Positions 52,082 to 61,081 of a stretch of DNA of 64,000 nucleotides are shown here, one piece after another. The position numbers were made by a program, and so were the translations under genes. The notes under the pieces were generated by a model. The model searched no databases. It saw nothing but the letters and a program-made list of their open reading frames with translations, and was not told the origin of the DNA. Source of the DNA: Desulfovibrio sp. An276 (lineage in GTDB: Bacteria > Desulfobacterota > Desulfovibrionia > Desulfovibrionales > Desulfovibrionaceae); assembly GCF_002159665.1 (NCBI RefSeq), contig NZ_NFJC01000001.1, positions 310,001-374,000 on the forward strand. The letters are read 5' to 3'. Within the stretch, counting starts at the first letter, position 1, and each line of letters opens with the position of its first letter.

Positions 52082-52888
52082 CTAGTCCAGGACAGACACA
52101 AGGCCTGCCGCGTGATTGACCGGACCGCAGCCAAGGCCCGGGGCATAGCTCATGGTCAGGGCCCTGTTCAGATAGGCCTGGGCGTTGCGTATGGCTTGAA
52201 CCATATCCTCGCCCTTGCCAAGGCCCGAGGCAATGGCAGCGGAGAGCGTGCAGCCTGTTCCGTGGTTGTTGTTTGTGTCTATGGCCTTCTGGGTCAGGAA
52301 CACCAGGGTATCGTCCGGCAGGCACAGTATGTCCAGGACCACATCCGCGTGCTCCATGTGTCCGCCCTTCACAAGGACTGCCCTTGGTCCCAGGGACAAT
52401 ATCCTCTGCCCTGCCTGCGCCTGGGTTTCCTGATCGCAGATCTTCATGCCGGAGAGCATCTCAGCCTCTGGGATATTGGGGGTGAGCAGATCCGCAAGCG
52501 GCACAAGTTCGCTCACAAGGGCCTCCACAGCGTCTTCCTGCAAAAGCCTGCTTCCGCTCTGGCTCACCGATACGGGATCGACGACCAGGGGAAAATCCTT
52601 GTGCGCCAGATTCTCTGCCACTGTGTGAATGAGTTCCGCGTTGAAAAGCATGCCCGTCTTGGCCGCATGGACGGGAAAGCCCTCAAAGATGGTCTTGAGC
52701 TGTACATCCATAAACTCGGCAGAGGCAGGGAAGATGCCATTGACGCCAAGGCCGTTTTGCGCAGTCAGCGCCGTTATGGCGCTCATGCCATAGCAGCCCA
52801 TGGCCATGATGGTCTTCAGGTCCGCCTGTATGCCCGCTCCGCCACCGCTGTCTGAGCCCGCTATGGTCAGGATGTTGGCTATTGCCAT
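52082..52888 (-). CDS. thiD: Hydroxymethylpyrimidine/phosphomethylpyrimidine kinase
   Basis: A 268-aa ribokinase-fold enzyme phosphorylating HMP and HMP-P in thiamine synthesis. Motifs: TIAGSDSGGGAGIQADLKT (near the N-terminus), SAITALTAQNG, VVDPVSVSQSG, LTPNIPEAE, VLVKGGHM and the catalytic loop NNHGTGCTLSAAIA. The ATG at 52888 after GAGGAA is chosen; the frame to 52978 has no family match. It complements the ThiM domain at 35522-37072. Confidence 0.94.
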   Translation of the reverse strand: MAIANILTIAGSDSGGGAGIQADLKTIMAMGCYGMSAITALTAQNGLGVNGIFPASAEFMDVQLKTIFEGFPVHAAKTGMLFNAELIHTVAENLAHKDFPLVVDPVSVSQSGSRLLQEDAVEALVSELVPLADLLTPNIPEAEMLSGMKICDQETQAQAGQRILSLGPRAVLVKGGHMEHADVVLDILCLPDDTLVFLTQKAIDTNNNHGTGCTLSAAIASGLGKGEDMVQAIRNAQAYLNRALTMSYAPGLGCGPVNHAAGLVSVLD

Positions 52889-53057
52889 GATGTGTTCCTC
52901 ACTCTCTGCAATTGTCCGGGCAAAGCCCCTCAACCCGGAACGTTTTTTTGTTTTGCCGTATCGCTCTGGCTTCCCCAAAGGGGCAAAAGCCGCATGCCCC
53001 GAAATCTGCCTTTTGTGCGCCTGGCCGTCAAGGCAGGAACGCGAGGCAAAAAACTAT

Positions 53058-53148
53058 TGTCTAATTGCAAAAATTCGCCCTGCTACTTTGGTGATGAAAT
53101 TCAATGATTTCAGCAATATATAAGTAGACGGACTTCTCAATTTAGACA
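53058..53148. mobile_element. 91-bp MITE, copy B
   Basis: Bounded by TGTCTAATTG and CAATTTAGACA (inverted, one-base difference) and flanked by CTAT on both sides (53054-53057 and 53149-53152). Related to copy A in the island. The right CTAT contains the TAG stop codon of the MocR gene. Confidence 0.75.
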
Positions 53149-54579
53149 CTATCCCCTTTGCAGGATCCGGGCGAGGCACTCCAAAGCCCCTGAAAGAATA
53201 TCCTGATCCCTGAGGCCCAGGGCCAGGCGCACACCAGCACTCTCTGCTTGGCCTCCAACTGCAAAATAGGACACGTCGGCCACGATGATCCCCTGCCTTG
53301 TTGCCGCCTGTGCAAAGGCCGTGGCCTCCTCTGGTCCACCCGGCAGCTTGAGCCAGCAAAAAAAGCCGGTAGTTCTGGTAACGAGCTCGAAGCCGTCAAG
53401 TTTGCTTCGCGCAAGCTCATTGGCCTTGTGTGCAGCCTTGCGCTTGGCAACAAGGACACTGTCCGCTGTGCCGTCCCCAATCCAGAGTGCTGCAAGCTCG
53501 GCCATGAGCGGCGGCGCCATGGAAACCGTGTAGGATATGGTGTGCTCAAGGGCCTGCACAAAATGCGTCGGAGCACAGAGATAGGCTATGCGGAGCCCAG
53601 CCCCCAAAGCCTCGCTTGTCGAGGCAATGAAGCAGCTGCGCTCGGGAGCAAGGCGGGAGAGCGGCGGAAGATGCTGCTCAAGGGAGAGGGCATACACGTC
53701 ATCCTCTATGATGCAAACATCATATCTGCGGCAGATGGCCACTATCTCCCTGCGCCGAAATTCCGGAATCAGGGAAAGAGTCGGATTGTGGCACGACGGC
53801 ATGAGATACACTCCCCTGATGGCCCTTGTCCTGCAGGCAGTCTCGAATGCCGAGGGAATAATGCCGTTTTTGTCCATGCGTATGGGGACAATTTGCAGGC
53901 GCAGCCTCTGCGCCAGATGTCTGAGCAGGGGATAGCTCAGCTGTTCCGCAGCTATGCGGTCCCCCGGATTGAAGAGGGAGGCAAGGACAGTGAGCAGGGC
54001 GTGCTGAGCGCCTGCGCAGACAAGGACATTGTCTGGCGAAACCGGCAGGCCGAAACGTGCGGCCCACAGGGCACCGGCCTCCCTGTGGCCTGCCCGCCCC
54101 TGCGGGGGCTGGTAGCCGCCAAGCTCGTCAAGGCCTCCCCGCCCCTGCAGCACAGAAAGTCCCTCCAAAAGGGAAGGGTTCAGATGCTCGAAAGGCGTGA
54201 TAAAGCCCATGTCCAGAGGCTTTCCCGGGCCAAAGGGCTTTCCCTGCTCGCATAGGCTTGTGTCTGAACAGGCCCTTGGCAGTGGCCTTTGCGCATAGAC
54301 ATCAACCTCCTGCACCGGGCGCACCACAAATGTACCCCGCCCCACAATCCCCTGGCTCAGATTCAGCTGCGCAGTCCTTGCATAGGCTCTGGACACAGTG
54401 CCCACTGTCACCCCCAAAAATCCTGCCAGTTCCCTGTGGGTGGGAAGGCGCTCCCCCGGAGCCAAAGCACCCGTGCGTATCATGTCCGCTATTGCCTGCG
54501 CCAGGGCTTCCCAGCGCGTCATGCGCGTCCTGTCGCGCAGATGATCCTCGTAGAGATCTTGCAGTTGCCTGAAATTCAT
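53149..54579 (-). CDS. MocR/PdxR-like regulator lacking the PLP lysine
   Basis: A 476-aa protein: GntR-type winged HTH (residues 24-90: LAQAIADMIRTGALAPGERLPTHRELAGFLGVTVGTVSRAYARTAQLNL) joined to an aminotransferase-like domain (about 120-476). PLP-contact residues N265 (PSCHNPT) and D293/Y296 (IIEDDVY) are present, but the SxSK lysine is replaced: FIASTSEALGAGLRIAY has Glu at residue 323. It is divergent from pdxST, the expected PdxR arrangement controlling vitamin B6 synthesis. The ATG at 54579 follows GGAGGAAGG. The stop codon lies in the target duplication of the neighbouring MITE. Confidence 0.88.
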   Translation of the reverse strand: MNFRQLQDLYEDHLRDRTRMTRWEALAQAIADMIRTGALAPGERLPTHRELAGFLGVTVGTVSRAYARTAQLNLSQGIVGRGTFVVRPVQEVDVYAQRPLPRACSDTSLCEQGKPFGPGKPLDMGFITPFEHLNPSLLEGLSVLQGRGGLDELGGYQPPQGRAGHREAGALWAARFGLPVSPDNVLVCAGAQHALLTVLASLFNPGDRIAAEQLSYPLLRHLAQRLRLQIVPIRMDKNGIIPSAFETACRTRAIRGVYLMPSCHNPTLSLIPEFRRREIVAICRRYDVCIIEDDVYALSLEQHLPPLSRLAPERSCFIASTSEALGAGLRIAYLCAPTHFVQALEHTISYTVSMAPPLMAELAALWIGDGTADSVLVAKRKAAHKANELARSKLDGFELVTRTTGFFCWLKLPGGPEEATAFAQAATRQGIIVADVSYFAVGGQAESAGVRLALGLRDQDILSGALECLARILQRG

Positions 54580-54623
54580 GTCCTTCCTCCCGCGTCCCCT
54601 TGCTCTGGTGGCAGGGCAGACAT

Positions 54624-54640
54624 TTTGTCGCCCTGACAAA
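54624..54640. promoter_or_regulatory. Candidate PdxR operator
   Basis: TTTGTC-GCCCT-GACAAA inverted repeat in the gap between the MocR gene and pdxS; a further TTGTCA lies at about 54668. A separate hairpin AACCCC / GGGGTT (54686-54705) is in the pdxS leader. Confidence 0.45.
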
Positions 54641-54765
54641 GCAAATTGTATCCCTTGCGAAGAATATTGTCACATACACTGGCCCAACCCCTGGGGAAAG
54701 GGGTTCGGAGACGTTATTCCTCTCCATCGGCACCTTAAAGTGCATCACAAAAAAAGGAGGATGCT

Positions 54766-55647
54766 ATGGAAACAGGAACATTTGCGATCAAGTCAGGCCT
54801 TGCCCAGATGCTCAAGGGCGGTGTCATCATGGATGTGACCACCCCGGAACAGGCTGTCATAGCCCAGGAAGCAGGCGCATGCGCTGTCATGGCCCTGGAA
54901 AGGGTCCCTGCCGACATCCGCGCAGCCGGAGGCGTTGCCCGCATGGCCGATCCCGCTGTCGTGACGGCCATCATGAAGGCCGTGAGCATTCCCGTCATGG
55001 CCAAGGCACGCATAGGGCACATCACGGAGGCCCGCATCCTGGAAAGCCTTGGCGTAGACTACATCGACGAAAGCGAGGTCCTCACACCAGCCGACGATCG
55101 CTTCCATATCGACAAGACGGCCTTCAATGTGCCCTTTGTCTGTGGCGCGCGCAATCTCGGCGAAGCCTTGCGCCGCATTGCCGAGGGAGCCTGCATGATC
55201 CGCACCAAGGGCGAGCCAGGAACAGGAAATGTGGTCGAGGCAGTACGCCACTGCCGTCTTCTTCTGGGTGAAATCGGGGCACTGTGCGCCCTTCCCGCAG
55301 AAGAGGTTCCTTCCTTTGCCAGAGAGCACGCAGCTCCCCTCGAACTTGTCCTTGAGACACGCAAGCTCGGGCGCCTTCCCGTCGTCAACTTCGCGGCAGG
55401 CGGCATTGCCACCCCTGCCGACGCGGCCCTCATGATGGAGCTCGGCTGCGACGGCGTCTTTGTGGGATCCGGCATCTTCAAATCCGCGGATCCTGCCCGC
55501 AGGGCCCGTGCCATCGTGGCTGCTGTCTCCCACTATCAGGACTACAGGCTTCTTGCGGAGGTTTCCACAGGCCTTGGCGAGGCCATGCCAGGCCTGGACA
55601 TTGCCTCGCTTTCCCAAATGGATCGCATGCAGGAGAGGGGTGTCTGA
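54766..55647 (+). CDS. pdxS: Pyridoxal 5'-phosphate synthase lyase subunit PdxS
   Basis: A 293-aa TIM-barrel enzyme that condenses ribose-5-phosphate, glyceraldehyde-3-phosphate and ammonia into PLP. The sequence matches the family along its length: [44 protein letters not shown]-type segment, [31 protein letters not shown], catalytic lysines in [15 protein letters not shown] and the phosphate loop [16 protein letters not shown]. It overlaps pdxT by one base (TGATG). Confidence 0.97.
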   Translation: METGTFAIKSGLAQMLKGGVIMDVTTPEQAVIAQEAGACAVMALERVPADIRAAGGVARMADPAVVTAIMKAVSIPVMAKARIGHITEARILESLGVDYIDESEVLTPADDRFHIDKTAFNVPFVCGARNLGEALRRIAEGACMIRTKGEPGTGNVVEAVRHCRLLLGEIGALCALPAEEVPSFAREHAAPLELVLETRKLGRLPVVNFAAGGIATPADAALMMELGCDGVFVGSGIFKSADPARRARAIVAAVSHYQDYRLLAEVSTGLGEAMPGLDIASLSQMDRMQERGV

Positions 55648-56258
55648 TGGCTGTTCGCATAGGCGTGCTGGCCCTGCAGGGGGCCTTTCGCGAGCATGTC
55701 CAGGCCCTTGCAGGATATGATACAGAGGTTTGTGAAATCCGCACCCCTTCCGATCTCGAGGGTCTGCGGGGCATTGTCCTTCCTGGCGGCGAGAGCACTG
55801 TCATGGGCAAACTCCTTTTGGAAGAAGGCCTTCTTCATCCCCTTGCCCAATTGTGCGCTTCGGGCATACCGGTGCTTGCCACGTGCGCCGGTATGATACT
55901 TCTGGCCAGAAACCTGCCCGGCTTTTCCGAACAGCCACGTCTTGGGCTCATGGATATTGCAGTCCTGCGCAATGCCTTTGGCCGCCAGAAGGAAAGCTTT
56001 GCAACTCGCCTTCATGTCAGGGAGTTTTCCCGGCAGGCAAACGATTTGATCGAGGCTGTGTTCATACGAGCACCCGTTGTCGCATCCTGTGGACCCGAAG
56101 TGAACGTCCTTGCAAGCCTGCAGGGCAATCCCGTGGCAGTCAGGCAGGACAATATGCTCGCCCTTTCCTTCCATCCGGAACTTTCCTGCGACACACGCTT
56201 TCATGGCTGGCTTGTGCGCAGGGCACAAGAGCACAAGGCTGCCATGCACTCTGTCTGA
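55647..56258 (+). CDS. pdxT: Pyridoxal 5'-phosphate synthase glutaminase subunit PdxT
   Basis: A 203-aa class I glutaminase that supplies ammonia to PdxS. The oxyanion segment LPGGESTVMGKLL, the nucleophile Cys in VLATCAGMILLA and the His-x-Glu of the triad in SFHPELSCDTRFH are all present, as is the N-terminal VLALQGAFREH. Translationally coupled to pdxS. Confidence 0.97.
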   Translation: MAVRIGVLALQGAFREHVQALAGYDTEVCEIRTPSDLEGLRGIVLPGGESTVMGKLLLEEGLLHPLAQLCASGIPVLATCAGMILLARNLPGFSEQPRLGLMDIAVLRNAFGRQKESFATRLHVREFSRQANDLIEAVFIRAPVVASCGPEVNVLASLQGNPVAVRQDNMLALSFHPELSCDTRFHGWLVRRAQEHKAAMHSV

Positions 56259-56273
56259 CGCGCACTACGACAC

Positions 56274-56321
56274 AAGGCCCCTTATGCACTTTCATTCAGG
56301 CACAAGGGGCCTTCATCTTTT
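56274..56321 (+). terminator. Terminator of pdxST
   Basis: AAGGCCCCTT / AAGGGGCCTT stem with a 20-base loop, followed by a T-rich stretch (CATCTTTT). Confidence 0.7.
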
Positions 56322-56519
56322 GGCCTCCCTTCCGCTTTCAGGGGCATTTTTCCTTTCCCTTCCGCCCTCTTCCTGTGCTAGACTTGGAACACGAGCAGGG
56401 AACAGTGAGGCACCCCATCTCCTTCCCTGCCCTGCCTTTTTCCCGCCCTGTGTCCATTGCAGGAGCGGGCAAGCTGGGCTATAGGAACCGCAGTTCATAC
56501 GGCATTCAGGAGGCAGCAA

Positions 56520-57356
56520 GTGCGTCGTTTCTATCAGGAAAGCTGGCAGGGTATACCCTTTACGACCTTTGCGCACACCCATTTCTTCCATCTTGCGGAC
56601 GCCAAGTTCTACTCCGTTTTCTACGAAGAGCTCTTTCGCAGATACCAGTCCTGGGAAGACTTGCCCGAAGTCTGGCGCAGGAACAAGACTGCGGACGCCC
56701 TGTGGATAGCCTCGCGGCTCAAGAAAATGCAGGAGGAAAAGACGCACGACTCTCCTTTGCGCGTCCTTTCCATAGGCAGTGGCGTAGGCTTCATGGAACG
56801 CATGCTCTTAAAGGAGATGGGCGATTCCATAGAGCTCTATGTAAACGAGCCAAGCACAGTGTGCATGAAGTGGCTGCGCCGCCTTATCCCTGCAGACCGC
56901 ATTTTTATCGGGCAGCCGCCGGATTGCCTGTCTCCCGACATCTACTACGACATGATCTATCTCTCGGCTGTCGACTACGGCATTCCCCAGGCCCAGCTCT
57001 CTCACACCCTGGACAGTCTGCGCTACCAGCTTCTGCCCAACGGCGAGATCCTCTGTCTTTCCGCCTCGCTCCTCGAGGAGGAAAGCCCTGTGGCAGCCTT
57101 TGTCAACTTCTGCAAAAACTGCATACGCGGCATCCTGCACTACCTTGGCATACGCAAGCAGCAGTTCTGGGGCTGGCGCAGGACGCGCAGCGAATACAGA
57201 CAGCTCTTTGCCTCCTCCGGATACAAGTCCGTGGAAGACGGTTTTCTGGACGATGGCTTTGGCACCTACTGGATACGGGCTGCAGCACGGGAACAGGCAA
57301 AGCCGGATGAACAAAAGCCCCTGTCTGCCCAAGAGGCAGAGACAAAGGCCGAATAA
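56520..57356 (+). CDS. SAM-dependent methyltransferase-like protein
   Basis: A 278-aa protein. A Rossmann-type SAM motif VLSIGSGVGFMERMLL (about 79-94), IELYVNEPS (acidic strand 2) and YYDMIYLSAVDYGIP fit class I methyltransferases. A variable C-terminal part ends in an acidic tail. The start is GTG at 56520 with AGGAGG six bases before; the open frame from TTG 56457 lacks a ribosome site. Substrate unknown; possibly linked to lipopolysaccharide or small molecules. Confidence 0.75.
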   Translation: MRRFYQESWQGIPFTTFAHTHFFHLADAKFYSVFYEELFRRYQSWEDLPEVWRRNKTADALWIASRLKKMQEEKTHDSPLRVLSIGSGVGFMERMLLKEMGDSIELYVNEPSTVCMKWLRRLIPADRIFIGQPPDCLSPDIYYDMIYLSAVDYGIPQAQLSHTLDSLRYQLLPNGEILCLSASLLEEESPVAAFVNFCKNCIRGILHYLGIRKQQFWGWRRTRSEYRQLFASSGYKSVEDGFLDDGFGTYWIRAAAREQAKPDEQKPLSAQEAETKAE

Positions 57357-57403
57357 CCTTCTCGCCCTGAAAGCCCGCATGGGCCCCAAACAGGAAGACA
57401 AGC

Positions 57404-57826
57404 ATGTTTTTGCCCACTGACGACGCTTTGCGCGCGCTTCTCGGATCCGCCCAAACCATAGCCATCATCGGCGCCAAGGACGTGCCAGGCCAGGACGTGG
57501 ACAGGGTGGGACGCTACCTCATCGAGGCCGGATACAGGGTTCTTCCCGTACACCCCAAGCGCAAGCAGGTTTGGGAAAGACAGGTCTACCCCTCCATCAC
57601 CATGGTGGACTCTTGCGACATCGTGGTTCTCTTCCGCGCGCCCCAGTACTGTCCCGGGCACGCACAAGAGGTGCTGGCCATGAAAAACAGGCCTTCCTGC
57701 TTCTGGATGCAGGAAGGCATTTCCTCACCCGAAGCCCGGACTCTTTTGCAGGACAAGGGCATTGCCGTGGTGGAGGATCGCTGCATCATGGTCGAGCACA
57801 GGCGCCTTCTGCAATCTGCCAGCTGA
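57404..57826 (+). CDS. CoA-binding protein (YccU family)
   Basis: A 140-aa Rossmann-fold protein of the CoA_binding family: TIAIIGAKDVPGQDVDRVGRYLIEAGYRVLPVHP, VDSCDIVVLFRAPQ, CFWMQEGISSPEA and VVEDRCIMVEH near the end. Members bind coenzyme A and may act in CoA-related regulation; the specific function is unknown. It lies 47 bases after the methyltransferase gene in the same orientation. Confidence 0.9.
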   Translation: MFLPTDDALRALLGSAQTIAIIGAKDVPGQDVDRVGRYLIEAGYRVLPVHPKRKQVWERQVYPSITMVDSCDIVVLFRAPQYCPGHAQEVLAMKNRPSCFWMQEGISSPEARTLLQDKGIAVVEDRCIMVEHRRLLQSAS

Positions 57827-57876
57827 AGGCCTTCACATTTCCTGCCCCATTTTTTGCCCAAAACGGATTTTTTGTC

Positions 57877-58371
57877 ATGACAAGCACAAGCATGCAAGCC
57901 AAGGACCCGGAAATTGCCGCACCTGTAGACGATACATCTGTCTTTACCTGCAGGATGTGCGGCCAATGCTGTCGCGGTGAAGGCGGCATTGTGGTCAGCC
58001 CCAAGGATCTTTTGCGCATAACCTGCGCACTGAACATGAGTGCCGAGGAGTTTGCGGCAAAATACGGGGAAATGCGGGGCGGCAAACTGCAGATACGCAC
58101 AGGGGAAGACGGCTTTTGCATCTTTTTTGCAGAAGGCAAGGGGTGTACTGTCCATGCCGGAAAGCCCGACGTCTGCCGTGCCTGGCCCTTTTTCCGCGGC
58201 AACATCGTCGATCCGGATAGCCTTGAGATGGCCAAAGACTTCTGCCCTGGCATAGACAAAAACTGCACCCATGCCGAATTTGCCAGGGCCGGCCGGGCCT
58301 ATCTTGCCAAACACGGCCTTCTCGCCCACAACAGGGACGAGGAAGGTCGCGCTGTCATTCTGGACGACTGA
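57877..58371 (+). CDS. YkgJ-family cysteine cluster protein
   Basis: A 164-aa protein with the cluster motif CRMCGQCCRGEGGIVVSPKDLLRI, then CIFFAEGKGCTVHAGKPDVCRAWPFF and CPGIDKNC. These are the C-x2-C-x2-CC and C...C.vH..kP..Cr.fP signatures, with zinc or iron-sulfur binding assumed. The ATG at 57877 is taken as start. This is a chromosomal, larger relative of the island gene at 19525. Confidence 0.88.
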   Translation: MTSTSMQAKDPEIAAPVDDTSVFTCRMCGQCCRGEGGIVVSPKDLLRITCALNMSAEEFAAKYGEMRGGKLQIRTGEDGFCIFFAEGKGCTVHAGKPDVCRAWPFFRGNIVDPDSLEMAKDFCPGIDKNCTHAEFARAGRAYLAKHGLLAHNRDEEGRAVILDD

Positions 58372-58419
58372 AAACGCTCCCTTTGTTGTCAGGGAGAACT
58401 GTCAGGGAGAAAACGATCA

Positions 58420-59289
58420 ATGTGTGCTGCTGAAAAGGCCGAAACAGCTTGCGAGACGCAAGATACGCCCCTCATTGTGCCAGACTACGACTGCGCCTTC
58501 ATGGAAAGGACGCTGATGGAGATGCTTCGGCTCTATCACCATCCTGTCGGGGTCACCTTTCTCTTTTCCGATGAGGAAACAGAAGCATTCAGGCAGGAAC
58601 ACCCGGACTGGCTTCAGCCCACAAGGCCCATGACCTTCTGTCAGTGGGAAGTTGCCGCGCGCATGCAGGGCAAAACCGTTCTCGGCACCCTCGACAAACT
58701 GTTCTGTACCAACGCCCAGGTGAGCTTCGGCTGGCGGGAGATAGACGAAGGCGAAATCCGCTCCCAGCTCAAGTATTGCCGAAGCGCCGCCCAGGCCAGG
58801 CGCTTTCTCGCCTCCAAGCCGCGCATTGAGCCGGGTACCCTCAAGGCCATCGGCATCTCTCCCCTGGGATCCTGTCGCACCCTTCCCCACGTGGTGCACA
58901 TGCTGACGGATTCTTTGCAGGCCTACCATCTGGCAGTGGATTTCATGGCAGCCACGGACATTCACCCCCTGCCCACGCAAATCCTCATGAGCTCCTCTTC
59001 CTGCGGAGGCTCTGTCCACTGCTGGCAGTCCGGACTCATGAATTTCACCACCCCCTGCTCCGGAGCCTACAACAGCGGCAAGATCGAGCGCGGGGAAGCC
59101 AACGTCCTTGTGCCAGGGAAATACGTGCGCGCCCTTGTTGCCAGACTTCTTGAACGCATCGAAGCCAGCGGCTCGTCCTCGGTGGTACGCCCGGGGGACT
59201 TCTTCCCCGGTGCAGACATCTGCAAGAACTGTCCGCTCATCGTCTTCAAAAAGGGCGAAAAAGCGTGCCCTGGTTGCAACAAGGCATAA
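58420..59289 (+). CDS. DUF169-family protein
   Basis: A 289-aa protein of the DUF169 family, common in sulfate reducers and methanogens. Signals: HHPVGVTFLFSDEE, FCQWEVAARMQGKTVLG, CTNAQVSFGWRE, GISPLGS, SSSSCGGSVHCW and a C-terminal Cys set (CKNCPLIVFKKGEKACPGC). The cysteines may bind metal. Function unknown. Start after GGGAGAAAA at 58420. Confidence 0.85.
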   Translation: MCAAEKAETACETQDTPLIVPDYDCAFMERTLMEMLRLYHHPVGVTFLFSDEETEAFRQEHPDWLQPTRPMTFCQWEVAARMQGKTVLGTLDKLFCTNAQVSFGWREIDEGEIRSQLKYCRSAAQARRFLASKPRIEPGTLKAIGISPLGSCRTLPHVVHMLTDSLQAYHLAVDFMAATDIHPLPTQILMSSSSCGGSVHCWQSGLMNFTTPCSGAYNSGKIERGEANVLVPGKYVRALVARLLERIEASGSSSVVRPGDFFPGADICKNCPLIVFKKGEKACPGCNKA

Positions 59290-59314
59290 GCACAAAAAGT
59301 TCACGCACATATCG

Positions 59315-59365
59315 AAAAAGCGCCACCTTTCCAAAAACTGCTTTCCCGGAAGATGGCGCTTTTTT
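59315..59365. terminator. Bidirectional terminator
   Basis: AAAAAGCGCCA / TGGCGCTTTTTT with further pairing inside. It lies between the convergent DUF169 and lipoprotein genes and can serve both. Confidence 0.85.
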
Positions 59366-59391
59366 CATTATTCTCGCCCATGGGCTTGCGG

Positions 59392-60438
59392 CTAACTGTT
59401 TGCCAGGGCATCCACAAAGGCATTGTATTTTTGTCTGCACGAACTCCATTGTGCATTGAGAGACGTACGCACTTGCACATGAAAGGACTCTAGCTGTCCG
59501 CGCATGAGCAGGGCCAAAAGCCCGCGTGCGTCCTTAAGGAAGTGACGGTAGTGCATTTCCGTGACTCCGGGCACAGGGAAGGGCAGGCGTTCCGCGCGGG
59601 TTATGTCCTCGCGCAGTCTGGCTATGGGCTTGTCCAGGGAAGCCGGATCCGGGTCTGTCACCTCCAGACCGTCCGCTATCCTGCGCAGTATGGACATCAT
59701 GTCCGCTGCCAGACGCACGTGGTCGCGCAGAGGGTGATCCCGCAATATGGTGTCCTGGGCCTCGGCTGCCCGGCTCTCCACAATGCTTCTGTATCTTTCC
59801 TGGGACTGCGCGTAGGCGCGGTAGTTTTTTTCTATCTGTCCCGCAAGCCTGCTGCCGAGCCTGCCGTCGTCCACAATGCTTGTGTCCTTCACGTACGAGC
59901 GCAGGCTCTCGTAGTCCCTGTCCATGTCCTGGCGCAGCCTGTCCATTTCGGCAAGAAGTCTCTTCAGCTCCGCAGTCTCTTCCGGGTCGAAAACGCCCCG
60001 CGCGGGTGCTATGCCATACGCCATGCATGTGGCGGACGGCTTGTCCTTGCCAAAGCCCAGCGTTGTGTAGGAATTCCTGTACTCCTCCACGCCGAGCATG
60101 ATGAGCTGCGGATAGCGGCCGCACAGGGAAGAAAGCTCCCTGTCTGCTATGTTGGCGTAGTCCACCCTGCGCTGGGCAAGAGCCAGTTCCTCGGCCGAGG
60201 CAGGAGGGAGCGGCTCGCTCAATGCGTAGACCGTGACCCTTTCTTCCGGGCCGAGTTGGGATTGGGGTTGAGCTTGAGGCTGGGCCCTGGGCTTTTGTTC
60301 TTCCACAAGAGGCGCCTCAACACCCTTCTCCGCTTTAGGGCTCTTTTCTTCCTCAGTCTTGTCGCGACACCCTGCAAAAAGAGCGAGAAGCAGGCAGAGC
60401 GCAAGGATGAGGACTGTCCCCCTGCGCCCTGCAGCCAT
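59392..60438 (-). CDS. Predicted lipoprotein, DUF3829-like
   Basis: A 348-aa protein with a type II signal (RGTVLILALCLLLALFAG then Cys near residue 22). A Gln/Pro-rich linker (AQPQAQPQSQ) leads to a helical domain (YDESLRSYV-like, NYRAYAQSQERYRSIVES, HYRHFLKDARGLLALL) like DUF3829. It is probably anchored in the outer or inner membrane. The ATG at 60438 is chosen as it gives the signal peptide directly; ATG 60450 is in frame and overlaps the HAD stop. It is the last gene of the sugar unit by orientation, but may not be functionally linked. Confidence 0.7.
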   Translation of the reverse strand: MAAGRRGTVLILALCLLLALFAGCRDKTEEEKSPKAEKGVEAPLVEEQKPRAQPQAQPQSQLGPEERVTVYALSEPLPPASAEELALAQRRVDYANIADRELSSLCGRYPQLIMLGVEEYRNSYTTLGFGKDKPSATCMAYGIAPARGVFDPEETAELKRLLAEMDRLRQDMDRDYESLRSYVKDTSIVDDGRLGSRLAGQIEKNYRAYAQSQERYRSIVESRAAEAQDTILRDHPLRDHVRLAADMMSILRRIADGLEVTDPDPASLDKPIARLREDITRAERLPFPVPGVTEMHYRHFLKDARGLLALLMRGQLESFHVQVRTSLNAQWSSCRQKYNAFVDALANS

Positions 60439-60442
60439 AGTG

Positions 60443-61081
60443 CTAGACATGGGCGGCAATCCAGTCGTCCAGGCCCGAAAGTGTCTCTCCCCACGGGAAA
60501 AGACCGTCGTTCTTGAGCTCCGGACCGCAGCCATAGAAAAGCGTGCCGACCTGTTCTGCAGCATCCCTGTCCGTAGAACTGTCCCCCACCATGAGCACAT
60601 CGGCAGGATCGAGACCGAATTCGTTGACAATGTTTGCCAAAACCTGTGCCTTCACTGGCGGCGAACCAAGAACAAGATCAAAATAGGGGGCAAGATTGCG
60701 CAGGGCCAGAACCGAGCGCAGCTCCTCGGTAGGAGTACCAGAGCACACGCACATGGGAAGCTTGTAGTGCCAGTGGGTAAGCACCTTTTCTATGCCCTCT
60801 ATAAGGGGACATTTCCTGACCTCGTCCAGGGCGTACTCAGAGAAGAGCTCGCCCCATTTGCGCGATTCCTCTTCCGTTATCTCGCGGCCAAGAACCTCGC
60901 GGAAAAACCAGGCAAACTTGAGGTAGCGGCTCACTCCGCCATGGGTCTTGTGGTACATGACCATCATGTCCCTGGCCTCGTCCCCGTAGGGCTCGGCCAG
61001 TCTGGCAAAGGCCCTGGTCTTGGTGGGGACGCTGTCCAGAATAACGCCGTCACAGTCAAAAACAAGACATTTCAAAGACAT
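60443..61081 (-). CDS. HAD-family phosphatase
   Basis: A 212-aa HAD hydrolase. The catalytic Asp pair is in FDCDGVILDSV near the N-terminus, motif II in VCSGTP, a Lys in SPPVKAQVL and the acidic motif IV in VLMVGDSSTDRDAA. The phosphoglycolate-phosphatase-like cap is present. Substrate probably a sugar phosphate given the neighbours. The ATG at 61081 overlaps the upstream acyltransferase gene by 26 bases. Confidence 0.88.
   Translation of the reverse strand: MSLKCLVFDCDGVILDSVPTKTRAFARLAEPYGDEARDMMVMYHKTHGGVSRYLKFAWFFREVLGREITEEESRKWGELFSEYALDEVRKCPLIEGIEKVLTHWHYKLPMCVCSGTPTEELRSVLALRNLAPYFDLVLGSPPVKAQVLANIVNEFGLDPADVLMVGDSSTDRDAAEQVGTLFYGCGPELKNDGLFPWGETLSGLDDWIAAHV

Noticed and set aside
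53248-54255. 335-codon plus-strand frame opposite the MocR gene
   Set aside because: Antisense shadow; the minus-strand protein has clear GntR and aminotransferase motifs.
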